From contig NC_081553.1 of NCBI RefSeq assembly GCF_963082655.1, positions 14,660,643 through 14,724,642 on the forward strand: a DNA stretch of 64,000 bases, in the 5' to 3' direction. The notes beneath the pieces were generated by a model that was not told where the DNA came from, made no database searches, and was given only the letters and a program-made list of their open reading frames with translations. Positions within the stretch are counted from its first letter, which is position 1. Every line of letters begins with the position of its first letter. Positions 1 to 10,580 of this stretch are shown in pieces. This stretch comes from Stomoxys calcitrans (Eukaryota; Arthropoda; Insecta; Diptera; Muscidae). Both the position numbers and the translations under genes were made by a program.

Positions 1-122
1 AACACTTTATGGCATAGTAGTGTAGTAGTTTTTGCAAACATTCTTTTGATACGCCTTGACCGACCCCCTCTTCCTTCACCAACTATACACACAACTATAG
101 CAAAGTTCATATATGTACTTAC

Positions 123-371
123 TTCTTTGCAGCTTAGTTCATCCGTACAGCAATTACCCATGATACTCAAAGCCACCTCCAAGATTTGTTCATGGGGTTT
201 TGACAAGAAACGCACCATTGGAGCCACTCCTCCAGCTTCTCTAAACAATAGTATACCATTTTTATCTTTGACGACATCTGTCCGAAGTTTCGTAAGTCCC
301 TTGACAATGACTGATTTGTCAGTGGATGCCTTTATTACGGCCAATATATTTTCCACCAATTGGCGATTCAT
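123..371 (-). CDS. Armadillo-repeat protein (ARMC5-like), first coding exon
   Basis: The minus strand has an ATG at 371-369 in a good fly context (ACAAC before it), then 83 uninterrupted codons ending in a consensus donor GTAAGT at 122-117. The intron is phase 0 and the gene continues past the left edge of the window. The peptide reads as helical armadillo-type sequence: a leucine/isoleucine-rich N-terminal helix, then a REAGGVAPMVRFLS stretch (about residues 50-63) and ALSIMGNCC (about 70-78). The order helix, glycine-rich turn, hydrophobic helix, then a GNCC-type motif before a charged C..E, resembles the N-terminus of ARMC5, known in vertebrates as a BTB/Cul3 ubiquitin-ligase adaptor. The family match is from memory. 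Armadillo fold is fairly sure; ARMC5 identity is tentative. Confidence 0.62.
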
Positions 372-1074
372 GTTGTTGGAATAAGTGCTGCTAATTCATT
401 TAGAGTTTAGTAAATATCGAATTAAAAATATAATTTACAAGGAAATAAAGGAAAAATTGCTGCCAGTCTACAGAGTCGCTAAGAGTCAATTTAACGCAGA
501 GCCGCCGCAAGCTGGGCTATATTCGAATTTGTTTGTTCTTGTTTTTGAAAGGAAAACGACATCATAAAAACTAATGATAAAGTATTTTATGTTCGAAAAA
601 ATTTTGTTAATAAAAGTGTACTGATTTTTTCGTTTAGATATCATATATATTAAAGAAAAACTAAAACCTGAAAAACTAAAAACTTGAAACCTTTCCAACG
701 CCGTTGTTTACTTTAAATCTGACTTAGGTGACAAGCATTGACTTGATATGGCAAGACTCTATTCGCCAATCTATTACCAACATGGCAGCTCGGCTAACTT
801 TTGTTGTTCATACCTTGTAAGCCCTTTACACGTGAAAGTTACATGTGCGACAAATCGTTTCAGCAGGTAACTGCGTCATTAGGTTTGGTATTCTATTCTG
901 CTTTCGGAATAGTCACTGAAATGTTTAATTGTTTCACGAGCGAAATTTGACAGTAACCATATGTTTTTATTTTAATATCAAAAGACGTTTTTTATCTGCA
1001 TTTATGGTTTTAATGTCTTTCGCAAACAAAATAAAATAACAAATAAAAAACTAACCATTGCAACCAATAAAATA
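372..1074. other. 5' UTR and upstream region of the ARMC5-like gene
   Basis: Probable 5' UTR and promoter of the minus-strand gene that starts at 371. The first 130 bases upstream of the ATG are AT-rich with the purine-rich character of a leader. I cannot place a TATA box or initiator with confidence, and I recognise no repeat here. Confidence 0.3.
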
Positions 1075-1076
1075 TA

Positions 1077-1313
1077 TTGGGTTGCTCAAAAAGTAATTGC
1101 GGATTTTTTAAAAGAAAGTAAATGCATTTTAAATAAAACTTAGAATGAACTTTAATCAAATATACTTTTTTGCACTTTTTTTTCTAAAACAAGCTAAAAG
1201 TAACAGCTGATAACTGACAGAAGAAAGAATGCAATTACAGAGTCACAAGCTGTGAAAAAATTTGTCAACGCCGACTATGTGAAAAATCCGCAATTACTTT
1301 TTGGGCAACCCAA
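1077..1313. mobile_element. Mariner-derived MITE
   Basis: Short non-autonomous mariner. It begins TTGGGTTGCTCAAAAAGTAA and ends with the inverted copy, is 237 bp long, and is flanked by TA at 1075-1076 and 1314-1315. Its interior matches the ends of the mariner copy at 29536-30473 and the MITE at 14549-14781, so it is an internal deletion derivative with no coding capacity. Confidence 0.9.
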
Positions 1314-1315
1314 TA

Positions 1316-2047
1316 TAATCCTCCAATATATTTGGTTTAATACAGTGAACCAATTCTCACGAAATTTGACACAATATACATTTATTGATACCCATATACA
1401 TTTATCTATCACCCGACTTTCGCTTCTAAAGCCTTTGCAATTACATTTATCAACCGATTTTCTCAAACCTTTTGCACAACGCTTTCCTCTACGACTACTA
1501 CAAAACTTGTGGATTTTGGTCGAAGTCGGTTCAGATTTGGATATAGCTCTCATAAACATATATGTATTAACCGATTTTCATATTAGGAACCTTTGTCAGC
1601 GTATTTCTAAACAATTTTTCTCTAAATTTTGTCTTTCTGTTGTTTCAACTATGTATGCCGATTTTGGTTAAAATCTGTTGCGGTTTAGATATAGTTCTCA
1701 TAATAATTTTCTTTCATTTTGGCTTATCATTTGTTAACCGATCTTCACAAACTTTGTCACTTAGGTTTCTCTTGCTCTTCTGATCACTTTCATAAAAATC
1801 TGTTCAGATCTAGGTATAGCTTCCACATATATATGTTTCCCCCGATTTTCACTTTTAATGGCTTTGCTTACTCATTTATCAACCAATCCTCCCTAATATT
1901 TTGCACTACCATTTTTTCTATAACTCAAATTCAAATTTTTAATTCAAGCTAATTTTAGTTCCGACGACTTAACCTGCATACCCAATGTGGTGTAGGTTAT
2001 CAAAAGGTCAGCTTCGCCCGACTTTAGCCCGTCCTTACTTGTTTTGA
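1316..2047 (+). mobile_element. Helentron/DINE-1-like element, family 2 (5' truncated)
   Basis: Degenerate units containing AATCTGTTCAGAT.TAG.TATAGCTCYCATA-type phrases end in a hairpin-like GTCAGCTTCGCCCGACTTTAG and then CTTACTTGTTTT at 2034-2045. This is the 3' end shared with the copies ending near 25070 and 31060. The start is missing and the left edge abuts the mariner MITE. Helentron assignment is inference from the DINE-1 layout. Confidence 0.6.
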
Positions 2048-2640
2048 AGATTTCAGTCAAGGTATCGTCGGCATTTTTGAGATTGTAGAAATATTTCGTA
2101 ACTGATTGCAAATCTGATTACACCACTGGAAAGATTACAAAATTTTCAAAATAATTAATATATATTGTCCTTCACAACTTAAAATTTAAGAAAAAATTAA
2201 AATTCGAATTGTGACAGGAAATTAAAAAAAAAAATAATTTTTGTTTTATGTTTTGGTTGAAAATATTAAATTATTAAAAAAGAAAAAAATTTAAAATTGG
2301 AAAAAAATATTGCATTTAGTATAAATTTTCCACAAATTTTGACTTTGATGACCCATAACAACCTACAAGGCGTAGCACCCTTTTCAAACATTTACTTGGT
2401 CCGATGAATTCTTAACTATCTATCAAATGCCATTTAATCATTTAATTATTTCACCAAGGCGTATTTAAAAAGGTGGTCTCACGCGAACAGCTGTTAACAG
2501 CCGGCCAGGTTTGACGGTATTAAGATGTCAGTTTTTTGTTTGCACTCTCTTTGTTGTTATCTTCTTTCTCGCATATTCTCTGCTACTGATATACCCTGCT
2601 ACCCTTGATATAAATTCTAGAGATCTCAATCATGCATTAC
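2048..2640. other. Intergenic AT-rich DNA, no gene seen
   Basis: AT-rich, with long A/T runs from 2200 to 2330. A fragment TATACCCTGCTACCCTTGATA near 2592 resembles a Helentron start but has no body after it. No coding signal. Confidence 0.4.
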
Positions 2641-2921
2641 TTTATTCATTCAAAATAAATAAAATGGGGGTATGAAGTTTGGTTCCAGGAAATGACACTC
2701 CAAATCCAAAATGAAAATGTGCCCACACAGGTTTTTTGGGGCCTTTTCTCATGCAGCTATTGAAGCCAATTTGGGGTTTCCTCCAGTAATTTTGAATTTT
2801 TTCAATTAAATTGGGGCACATTTTCATTTTACTGTGGGGTCTAATTTCACCATTTTGGGTCTCAAATGTATTTATTTTGTAGTAAAACCACATTTTGGAG
2901 TACATTTTCTGAAATGTGGAT
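2641..2921. repeat. Foldback-like repeat with GCACATTTTCATTTT arms
   Basis: AAAATGAAAATGTGCCCAC near 2708-2726 is inverted as GGGGCACATTTTCATTTTA near 2815-2833, making a stem of about 18 bp. Similar phrases (TTTTGGAGTACATTTTC) recur nearby. The open minus-strand frame of 98 codons is a by-product of the repeat. It looks like a small MITE or foldback sequence; family unknown. Confidence 0.35.
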
Positions 2922-3539
2922 AAAACGAGTAAAAGCATGCTAAGTTCGGACGGGCCGAATCTTACATACCCTTCACCAAGTTATGAACCGATTGGGGCCA
3001 TACTTGGTTTGGCTGTTGCAGATGGAAGTCTTTGTGCAAACTTTCAGCCAAATCAGATAATATTGCTCCCTCTGAAGGCTTAAGAAGTATAATCGGGAGA
3101 TCGACTTATTTGGGAGCTATATCAGGTTTTGATCCGATTTGGACAATACTTGGAACAGTAGTTGAAAGCTAAAACGAAACACTTCATGCACATTTCAGCC
3201 GAATCGAATAAGAATTGCGCCCTTTAGAAGCTCAAGAAATCATGATCCAAGATCGGTTTATATGACAGCTATACCAAAACATGGACCGATTTAGTCCATT
3301 TACAATCCCAAAGACCTACGCTAATAGGAAGTATTAGTGCACAATTTCAAGCGCCTAGCTTGATTTAGTATGTAAGCGCGCTTTAGACAGATGGACGGAC
3401 AGGGCTGAATCGATTTAGAATGTTAAGACGATTGAGGATATATATATAGTTTGTTGGGTCTCAGATCAATATATAGATGTTTTACAAACGGAATGACGAA
3501 ATAAGTATATCACCCATTTAATGGTGGAGGTTATAAAAA
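2922..3539 (-). mobile_element. Helentron/DINE-1-like element, family 1 (short copy)
   Basis: Read on the minus strand, it begins at TTTTTATAACCTCCACCAT (3539 downward), passes a GTCCGTCCATCTGTC block (about 3400-3380), has a short repeat array, then the hairpin with arms TTCGG and CCGAA (2944-2959), and ends CTTTTACTCGTTTT at about 2922. The hairpin loop arm carries one substitution relative to the family. Confidence 0.75.
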
Positions 3540-3639
3540 CTAAACCCGACAAAATTTATTTTTTTTTTATAAAATGTTTACATGTTTTATAATACACCAA
3601 TAATGATATATGATGTTGTGGGCTAGTGGACGGCATTTC
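3540..3639. other. Short spacer, nothing recognised
   Basis: AT-rich spacer between a Helentron copy and a LINE fragment. Confidence 0.3.
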
Positions 3640-4340
3640 AAAAGTCCACCTACTGCTCAATACTTAATAAAGGATGACTTGTTTGTGCATCACAGCCGCA
3701 CTGAGGACGACCCCATCTGATGCTCTGAATTTAATGCTACATCTATGCTTCGGGACATTGTGGCTACACAAATTGCAACGACCACTGCCGTTAGGTTAAG
3801 AGAGCTTGCTCATTGGTCATGTGGCGGCTACAGACACTGTGTTATCCTTGATACCATATCCGATGTTCTAGGCAGTGTGAATTACACCCTACATGAGCCG
3901 ATTTTTGATAAAAATTACTGCACCACTATTCCTGAAAGAACCGATTGAGACTACGATATCCCTGGTAACAGAAGTTACATAGAATTCTATATGGTTGGTT
4001 CCAAACTAAACGACCAGGTGGGCTTTGGGGTGTACTCTAAAGATATAGAACTGGTCATATCAAAGATGTTATCAGACCACTGCAGTGTGTATCAAACAGA
4101 GATCCTTGTAATTAAGGAAGTGGCGGAATGGCTAAGATATAATGTCATTACGACGATTGACATAAATATCTTCTCAGACAACCAGGCAGCCATTAAATCC
4201 CTGGAGAACACAAAAACCGCCCTCGACTGTCGCAGATCTCTCAACGAGATGGCTGAACAGTTGTGCCAGGGTGCCGGACCACAGAGATATCCCAGCGGCT
4301 CACCCCTTTCGTTGACATCCGAACTTGCCCATATCTAGTG
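3640..4340 (+). pseudogene. Non-LTR retrotransposon, RNase H domain fragment
   Basis: Broken plus-strand LINE remnant. The frame at 3991-4260 reads as an RNase H domain: GSKLNDQVGFGVYSKDIELV near its start and NIFSDNQAAIKSLENTK at about residues 61-77, the latter holding the conserved SD.QAA motif. The usual TDGSK is degraded to VGSK. It is followed in another frame by CQGAGPQRYPS, remnant of the VPGHRDIPG block. The frame before 3948 reads as the linker between reverse transcriptase and RNase H. LINEs with RNase H include LOA, R1/I and Jockey-related clades; I cannot pick one. Confidence 0.65.
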
Positions 4341-5110
4341 ATGTGCATAAGCATCACTTCCTACAATGAGGCTTTTATTCCCTACAGAAGTGGCTTCAAC
4401 CAGCGTCTTCAGGCGGCATCTCTGATTCGTGTGCCATATATAGGGAAGTCAGACAGTAATGAGACTTGTTTATTTCAAGGCTGGCTACTACTAAATATTC
4501 TGTGCTTAGCGATGGAAGAAGAAATACATGTATACTACTCTTTGCATGAATACAGGCTCTGTGTCTCCCATTCCCCGTACCCCTTAGAAGTTTAAATCCC
4601 GGAATTCTTAGCCAACGAACCACAACCAGGGTTTCTGGATAGGAACCACTTCAAATCCCCCTGCCATCAGGAAGACCTTAAGTGCCGCCGAAGCGGTCTT
4701 ACAATGGTGGATACCGAACCATAGTCAGGATTCAGAACTTCCACCACTGTTGTGTAAGTCTCGTCTTCTGACTCCATCATCCTCACAAGATTCGTTAGAA
4801 CTTGTCATGATGAGCTTTCGTACGCATCCAGGGGCAGGTGAGAAAGCTGTGGAACCACTCTTCCTCAGGACACTGGGCACTTGCGGTGTGGATAATTTCT
4901 CGTTAGATGCTTCACTAAGTGCTGCTGTCGATGTACTTACTGAGTTTCGTGCTTCCCCGCTGGCGCACACATTGAGCCCATTCCAACTTAGTGACCCACC
5001 CGCACAGGGCTTGTCGGGTCCCGTTTCGATGCCATCCCCTCCTGTCTCGGTCGTGGCAGGGGGATTTTCAGTCTCCTTTATTATGAAAATACAGCCAAAT
5101 TTTAGAACAA
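4341..5110 (-). pseudogene. Possible LINE 5' region / ORF1 start, antisense
   Basis: The segment has a higher GC content than its surroundings and a sustained minus-strand open frame (roughly 5110 to 4725) rich in Ser, Thr, Pro and Glu. A second minus frame, shifted by one base, gives an acidic peptide that ends near 4690. This would suit the low-complexity N-terminal part of a LINE ORF1 with a frameshift. No diagnostic domain is visible, so the call is weak. Confidence 0.3.
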
Positions 5111-5175
5111 AATTTGAAATATTTTTAGTGTGGATTTGCGTACTATGGAGTACATTTGCGCATCCCAATTTTCTC

Positions 5176-6621
5176 GTTTTTATACCCTCCACCATAGGAT
5201 GGGAGGTATATTAATTTCGTCATTCTGTTTGTTACTACTCGAAATATTCGTCTGAGACCCCATAAAGTTATTCTTGATCGTCGTGACATTTTATGTCGAT
5301 CTAGCCATGTCCGTCCGTCTGTCTGTCGAAAGCACGCTAACTTTCGAAGGAGTAAAGCTAGCCGCTTGAAATTTTGCACAAATACTTCTTATTTTTGTAG
5401 GTCGGTTGGTATTGTAAATGGGCCATATCGGTCCATAACCTGATATAGCTGCTATATAAACCGATCTTGGGTCTTGACTTCTTGAGCTTTTAGAGAGCGC
5501 AATTCTTATCCAATTGGAATGAAATTTTGCGCGACGTGTTTTGTTATGATATCCAACAACTGTGCCAAGTATGGTTCAAATCGGTCCATAACTTGATATA
5601 GCTGCCATATAAACTGATCTTGGGTCTTGATTTATTGAGCCTCTAGAGTGCGCAATTCTTATCCAATTGGGATAAAATTTTGCATGACGTGTTTTGTTAT
5701 GATATCCAAGAACTGTGCCAAGTATGGTTCAAATCGGTTCATAACCTGATATAGCTGTCATATAAACAGAACTGGGGACTTGACTTCTTGAGCTTCTAGA
5801 GGGCGCAATTCCTATCCGATTTGGCTAAAATTTTGCATGACTTATTTTATTCTTACTTTCAACTACTGTGTCAAATAAGGTTCAAATCGGTTCATAACCT
5901 GATATAGCTGTCATATAAACCGATCTGGAATCTTGACTTCTTGAGCCTCTAGAGTGCGCAATTCTTATCCAATTGGAATGAAATTTTGCACGACGTGTTT
6001 TATTATGATATCCAACAACTGTGCCAAGTATGGTTCAAATAGGTTCATAACCTGATATAGCTGTCATATAAACAGAACTGGGGACTTGACTTCTTGAGCT
6101 TCTAGAGGGCGCATTTCCTATCCGATTTGGCTAAAATTTTGCATGACGTATTTTATTCTTACTTTCATCTACTGTGTCAAATAAGGTTCAAATCGGTTCA
6201 TAACCTAATATAGCTGTCATATAAACCGATCGGGATCTTGATTATTATTATCCGATTTACCTGAAATTTTGTACGACGGATCCTCTCATGACCATCAACA
6301 TACGTGTTTATTGTGGTCTGAATCGGTGTATAGCCCGATACAGCTCCCATATAAATCGATCTCTCTATTTTACTTCTTGAGCCCCCAAAGGGCGCAATTC
6401 TTATTCGAATTGTCTGACATTTTACACAGGTCTCCAACATATAATTTAAATGTGGTCCAAACCGGATCATATTTTGATATCGTTCTAATAGCAGAGCAAA
6501 TCTTTTCTTATATCCTGTTTTGTCTAAGAAGCAGGCCGGGAAAAGAACTCGACAAATGCGATCCATGGTGGAGGGTATATAAGATTCGGCCCGGCCGAAC
6601 TTAGCACGCTTTTACTTGTTT
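5176..6621 (+). mobile_element. Helentron/DINE-1-like element, family 1, long copy
   Basis: Near-complete element. It begins TTTTTATACCCTCCACCATA, then the ATTTCGTCATTCTGTTTGT and ATAAAGT..TTCTTGATCGTC blocks, then GTCCGTCCGTCTGTCTGTCG (5310-5330). An array of about six diverged units of roughly 155 bp follows, each with an ATGGTTCAAATCGGTTCATA and GATATAGCTG(C/T)CATATAAAC phrase. It ends with GGTGGAGGGTATATAAGAT, the perfect hairpin TTCGGCCCGGCCGAA (6585-6599) and TTTTACTTGTTTT. No protein-coding capacity. Confidence 0.82.
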
Positions 6622-6829
6622 TGGGCTTATTTGTTTGGTGCCCACTGTTATGGCGCCTAATTACTGTTCATTTTTCGCAGAGTCCATGGTGGTAGGTATT
6701 CGCTTATGCTGCACAGCGTTATAAAGATTTTCACATTGCAATTAGTGATGCCAACTTAGAACAAGATTTTGTGGGAAAATTGCACTGCATATGAAAACAA
6801 ATGAATAGTTTGTTTTTCTCTTGAAATTT
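6622..6829. other. Spacer downstream of the elongase 3' UTR
   Basis: No repeat or coding signal seen. Confidence 0.3.
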
Positions 6830-7914
6830 CATTTTTTTTCATTCTTTATTAAATATCTATCGTATTAAAATTATAACAAAAATACAAATGTTTTTCTTTT
6901 TTTTTCAACTTACAAATACACGTACATAAAATTACATATAATTCACTTAAAAAACTGCAAATACCACAAAATTAAGCGTTTTCTCTTTTCGAAAAAAAGG
7001 GAAAGGGATTTAAAAAAATATTACAGTGATTTCTTATGTTATTGTTAAATTTCTTTGTTGTTTCCTTACTTCCAGTTATTGCAAAGTTTTCTTAGTCCTT
7101 GCGTTTTATCGAAATTTGCTTATTGATGTCAAAAGAAAAAATTAACTAATTTTTCTACCAGAGTTTTTGTTTCTTTGTAAATATGTGTCACAACTACATG
7201 GCATTGTAAAAAATAGATAATATATTAATTTTGTTCTAGGCGAGCATTTGTATTTTTTTTTTGTTATGGTCTACTTTAAGACTATTTACATAAACAGTAT
7301 ATTTGTTGTTGTTGTTTTGTTGCTTTGTAACTCTTCTCTAAGATGCAATCAATAGTTGTACTGGTATTCGTTTAATACATTTTCAGTTGAAGGCAATTGC
7401 AATGTCATTAAATTAAGTACACTTGAGTATATCACCACCATGTGCATGCCCAACATAAAAGTCCCAGAAAAAGGAGTTGAAACAAAGTTAAAGCTGCCTG
7501 TCCATATTTTAATTGGAATTCTATAACGTTTGTCTTAACTTTCCTATATATAGGACTTTTGTGTATAAGTTTTTGGGGTGAGCGATCGATCGTCTAAAAG
7601 ACACTTTTTTATTATTTGATTGTATCATTAATAGGACGGAGCTTGGTCCTAATATGAAATTGATTTTGTTTTTTGAATGATGGGTATTTTTCGGTTTCCA
7701 GCTATTGCTTTGTGCTCTTTTGTTTGTTGGTTGTTTTATTTTTTTTGTTTATCGATATAAACTTAAGTCTAACTTTACAAACTAAATAAAATTATTGGGG
7801 GGAGGGGGGGAGGTTTTTTTGTTTTTATTAAAAAATTAATAAATTATTTATGAAGACGAAGAAGAAAACCACAGTGTTTTTGTTTGATTTGTTCATGGTT
7901 TTGATTAATGATTT
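6830..7914 (-). other. Probable 3' UTR of the elongase gene
   Basis: About 1.1 kb after the elongase stop codon that is free of recognised repeats, very AT-rich, with scattered poly-T/poly-A. Several minus-strand AATAAA hexamers occur (for example 7735-7740 and 6845-6850). The extent is inferred from the lack of repeats and from the last hexamer. Confidence 0.45.
6845..6850 (-). terminator. Candidate polyadenylation signal AATAAA
   Basis: Minus-strand AATAAA about 1,065 bases after the elongase stop codon, the last such hexamer before the spacer and the Helentron copy. An earlier AATAAA at 7735-7740 could serve a shorter transcript. Confidence 0.35.
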
Positions 7915-8106
7915 CTAATTGTTGCCAGCAGCGGCAGCGATTATTCTCTGTCTCGTCGTTTCGGCTGTCGGCGATGTACTCTTGGCATAGTCCTCCAATT
8001 TCGCGATGGATTCGGCAAATTTGGTATTGCCATTGATCTCAGGTTTGCCATTTGCAGTGGACGTTTTGATGGCACCATTTGTGTATGATTTATTGTGTGA
8101 CTTTCC
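7915..8106 (-). CDS. Elongase exon 6 (C-terminal tail and stop)
   Basis: Acceptor CCCACAG ends at 8107; 63 codons then TAG (7917-7915). It encodes a hydrophilic cytosolic tail rich in Lys, Asn, Thr and Ser, ending RIIAAAAGNN. There is no C-terminal di-lysine ER retrieval signal of the KKxx type, which many ELO proteins have. It joins in frame with the last codon of the exon ending at 11603. The tail is poorly conserved in the family, so this exon rests on the splice site, the open frame and the repeat-free 3' UTR behind it. Confidence 0.75.
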   Translation of the reverse strand, partial: GKSHNKSYTNGAIKTSTANGKPEINGNTKFAESIAKLEDYAKSTSPTAETTRQRIIAAAAGNN

Positions 8107-8172
8107 CTGTGGGGAGAAAAAGAAAAAATAAAAGGAAAAAAATTAAATAAAATTAAAGAAATAATGTGTGGG

Positions 8173-8511
8173 TATAGTTAGGAGTTAGGAGGCCACTGTA
8201 GCGCAGAGGTTAGCATGTCCGCCTATGACGCTGAACGCCTGGGTTCGAATCCTGGCGAGACCATCAGAAAAAAATTCAGCGATGGTTTTCCCCTCTTAAT
8301 GCTGGCAACATTTGTGAGGTACTATGCCATTCAAAACTTCTCTCCAAAGAGGTGTCGCACTGAGGCACGCCGTTCGGACTCGGCTATAAAAAGGAGGCCC
8401 CTTATAATTGAGCTTAAACTTGAATCGGACTGCACTCATTGATATGTGAGAAGTTTGCCCCTGTTCCGTAGTGGAATGTTTATGGGCAAAATTTGCATTT
8501 GTATAGTTAGG
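8173..8511. repeat. Candidate target duplication around the SINE
   Basis: TATAGTTAGG occurs at 8173-8182 and again at 8502-8511, bracketing the SINE at 8191-8490. The right copy is also the start of the LINE 3' tail, so the duplication could be coincidence. Confidence 0.35.
8191..8490 (+). mobile_element. tRNA-derived SINE, near full length
   Basis: The head (8191-8264) is tRNA-like. A box TAGCGCAGAGGTTAGCAT lies at 8199-8216 and a perfect B box GGTTCGAATCC at 8242-8252. The body follows with GCACGCCGTTCGGACTCGGC, TATAAAAAGGAGGCCCCTTA and a tail ATGTGAGAAGTTTGCCCCTG. Related copies lie at 12275, 17948, 26494 and 43745, so it is a repeat and not a tRNA gene. Confidence 0.88.
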
Positions 8512-8605
8512 TTAGGTTGAAAAGAGGGCGCGGAAATTAATACGTCCCATGCCACTATGGACATCCACTTAAGCCAGTAATCGGCTTATTATGCGCTCTA
8601 AATTC
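8503..8605 (-). mobile_element. LINE 3' end fragment with TTAGG-type tail
   Basis: TAGGTTAGGTTGAAAAGAGG followed by CATGCCACTATGGACAT and CAGTAATCGGCTT matches the 3' end of the LINE at 40618-41740. On the minus strand this is the last 100 bases plus an (AACCT)n tail. Confidence 0.7.
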
Positions 8606-8621
8606 TAAAAAAATGATCTCG

Positions 8622-9890
8622 AACAAGTAAAAAGGCGTTAAGTTTTGGATACCCACCACCTTGGGTATATATGTAAACCACCTATCGTCATAATCCGATG
8701 AGAAATGCATAATTGATGCCCCCATAGCAGCTATATCGAAATATGTCCCGATTTGGACCAAATACTAATAAGTACGAGTCATTGTTCAATTTTGTATAAC
8801 AAATATTGGTCTTTTTGGTAACCATATCCAAATATAGACCGATCTGAACCATACACGATAAGGATGTCGAAACGCCTAACATAAGTCGCTGTGTCAAATT
8901 TCAGCGAAATCGGATTATAAATGTGCCTTGTATGGGGCCAGGACTTTAAAACGAGAGATCGATCTATATGGCAGTTATATCCAAATCTTGATCGATCTGG
9001 ACCAAATTGATGAAGGATGTCGAAGATTTTAACACAACTCACTATCCGAAATTTCGGCTAAATCGGACAACAAATGCGCCTTTTATAGGGCCAAGACTTT
9101 AAATCGAGATATTGGTCTATATGGCAGCTTTATCCAAATCTGGACCGATTTGGGCCAAGTTGCAGAAAAATGTCGAAGGGCCTAACACAACTCACTGTCC
9201 TAAATTTTGGCAAAATCGGACAATAAATGCGCCTTTTATGAGCGCAAGATCTTAAATCGAGAGATCGGTCTATATGGCAGCTATATCCTAATCTGAACCG
9301 GTCTGAGCCAAATTGAAGAAGGATATCGAAGGGCCTAACACAACTCACTGTCCCAAATTTTAGTAAAATTGGACAATAAATGCGCCTTTTATGGGCGCAA
9401 GGCCTTAAATCGAGAGATCGGTCTATATGACAGCTATAACCAAATCTGAACCGATATGAGCCAAATTGACGAAAGATGTCAAGTGGCCTGACACAATTCA
9501 CTGCCAAAAATTTTGGCAAAATCGGATTATAAATGTGGCTTTTTTGGGTCTAAGACCCTAAATCGGCGGATCGGTCTATATGACAGCTATATCCAAATCT
9601 AGACCGATCTGGGCCAAATTGAAGAAGAATGTCGAAGGGCCTAACAAAACTCATTGTCCCAAATTTCAGCAAAATCGAAAAATAAATGTGGCTTTTATGG
9701 ACCTAAGACTCTAAATCTATGGATCGGTCTATATGGGGACTATATCAAGATGTAGTTAGTCCGATATAGCCCATCTTGGAACTTAACCTGCTTATGGATC
9801 AAAAAAGTATATGTGCAAAGTTTCAGCTCAATATCTCTATTGTTAAAGACTGTAGCGTGATTTCATCAGACAGACGGACTTAAAAACACA
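8622..9890 (-). mobile_element. Helentron/DINE-1-like element, family 1, 5' truncated
   Basis: Minus-strand element with 3' end AAGTAAAAAGGCGTTAAG at 8625-8643 (read on plus). The hairpin is deleted: GTTAAGTT runs straight into TTGGATACCCACCACC. The array of about seven units has a period of 152-154 bp, as shown by the recurrence of CCTAACACAACTCACTGTCC at about 9181 and 9334 and of its diverged forms near 9487 and 9639. A CAGACAGACGGAC remnant ends it near 9880. Confidence 0.75.
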
Positions 9891-10043
9891 TAAAATGTGT
9901 CATTTGTCTGCATTTTTCGATCATTTGGGCACTACTTCGCAAATTTTCATTCGAGTGGGAAGAGAATATCTTACTTTAGTTCAAAGAGGAACCTGGATCC
10001 ATTTGCCCTATTTACAAATCAAATCGATATAAATATATGAGAA

Positions 10044-10580
10044 ATGAAGCCATCCCACCTAACATGGTTGAAAAGTCTTTTAACCAAAGACAAAACGCGT
10101 CCCATAGTTGTTGGTGTGTGTTGCTATCTCTGGTTTTCCTTTTCCATTTACATCTCCGACATTGAGTTCGTCTCGAAAGAGAAACAAACAAAAATTTTAA
10201 ATTTAATGATCTTCGCCCTAACAGGCAAAAAATCTTGAAAAATAAAAAAAAAATCGGCAGAGCCTGGCCGGAATTCGAACTTGGGCACATGGAGCAACAG
10301 CGAGAGCCGTTGCCGCTGTCTAGCGTTCGAAGCCATCAATGCAACTTCCAACAAATGCACAAAATCATTGTTAGTATAGAAGAAGTGTAATTTGCCATAG
10401 AAAGAATGTCTGTCATGGCACAAAAATACATGCATTGGGAAAAAGTACAGCTAATAGGCAGGGTTGTCGAGCGTGGTTAATGTGATAATTGTATCACAGA
10501 TGCGTTTTCGCTATTAATACGATTCAAATGCATACCAACGCACGGCCCTTGAAGCCATCACACCTAATATGGATATATGA
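10044..10580 (-). repeat. Unnamed interspersed repeat R, longest copy
   Basis: Minus-strand copy of a repeat also found at 13596-13750, 22728-22945 and 59455-59592. Core phrases are GTTTGTTTCTCTTTCGAGAC, GAAAAGGAAARCCARAGATAGC, ACCAACMACTATGGGACGCG and CTTTTCAACC. Here the flanks also carry AATCGTATTAATAGCGAAAACG (about 10507-10528) and a GC-rich middle with a B-box-like AGTTCGAATTCC (10270-10282). Structure suggests a second SINE-like family; origin unknown. Confidence 0.5.

Noticed and set aside
4750..5214. 154-codon plus-strand frame opposite a similar minus-strand frame
   Set aside because: Low-complexity Ser/Pro content and no motif; the minus strand suits a LINE 5' region better, and even that is weak.
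8191..8264. tRNA gene candidate with A and B boxes
   Set aside because: Several diverged copies with the same 3' body occur in the window, and the fold has no clear acceptor stem; it is a SINE head.
9130..9519. 129-codon minus-strand frame with an internal protein repeat
   Set aside because: The repeat comes from the 153-bp Helentron unit, whose length is a multiple of three or nearly so; the array has no coding role elsewhere.
8622..9890. CRISPR-like spaced repeats
   Set aside because: Units are about 153 bp, diverged along their whole length, with no constant repeat and unique spacer pattern; this is a eukaryotic transposon array.
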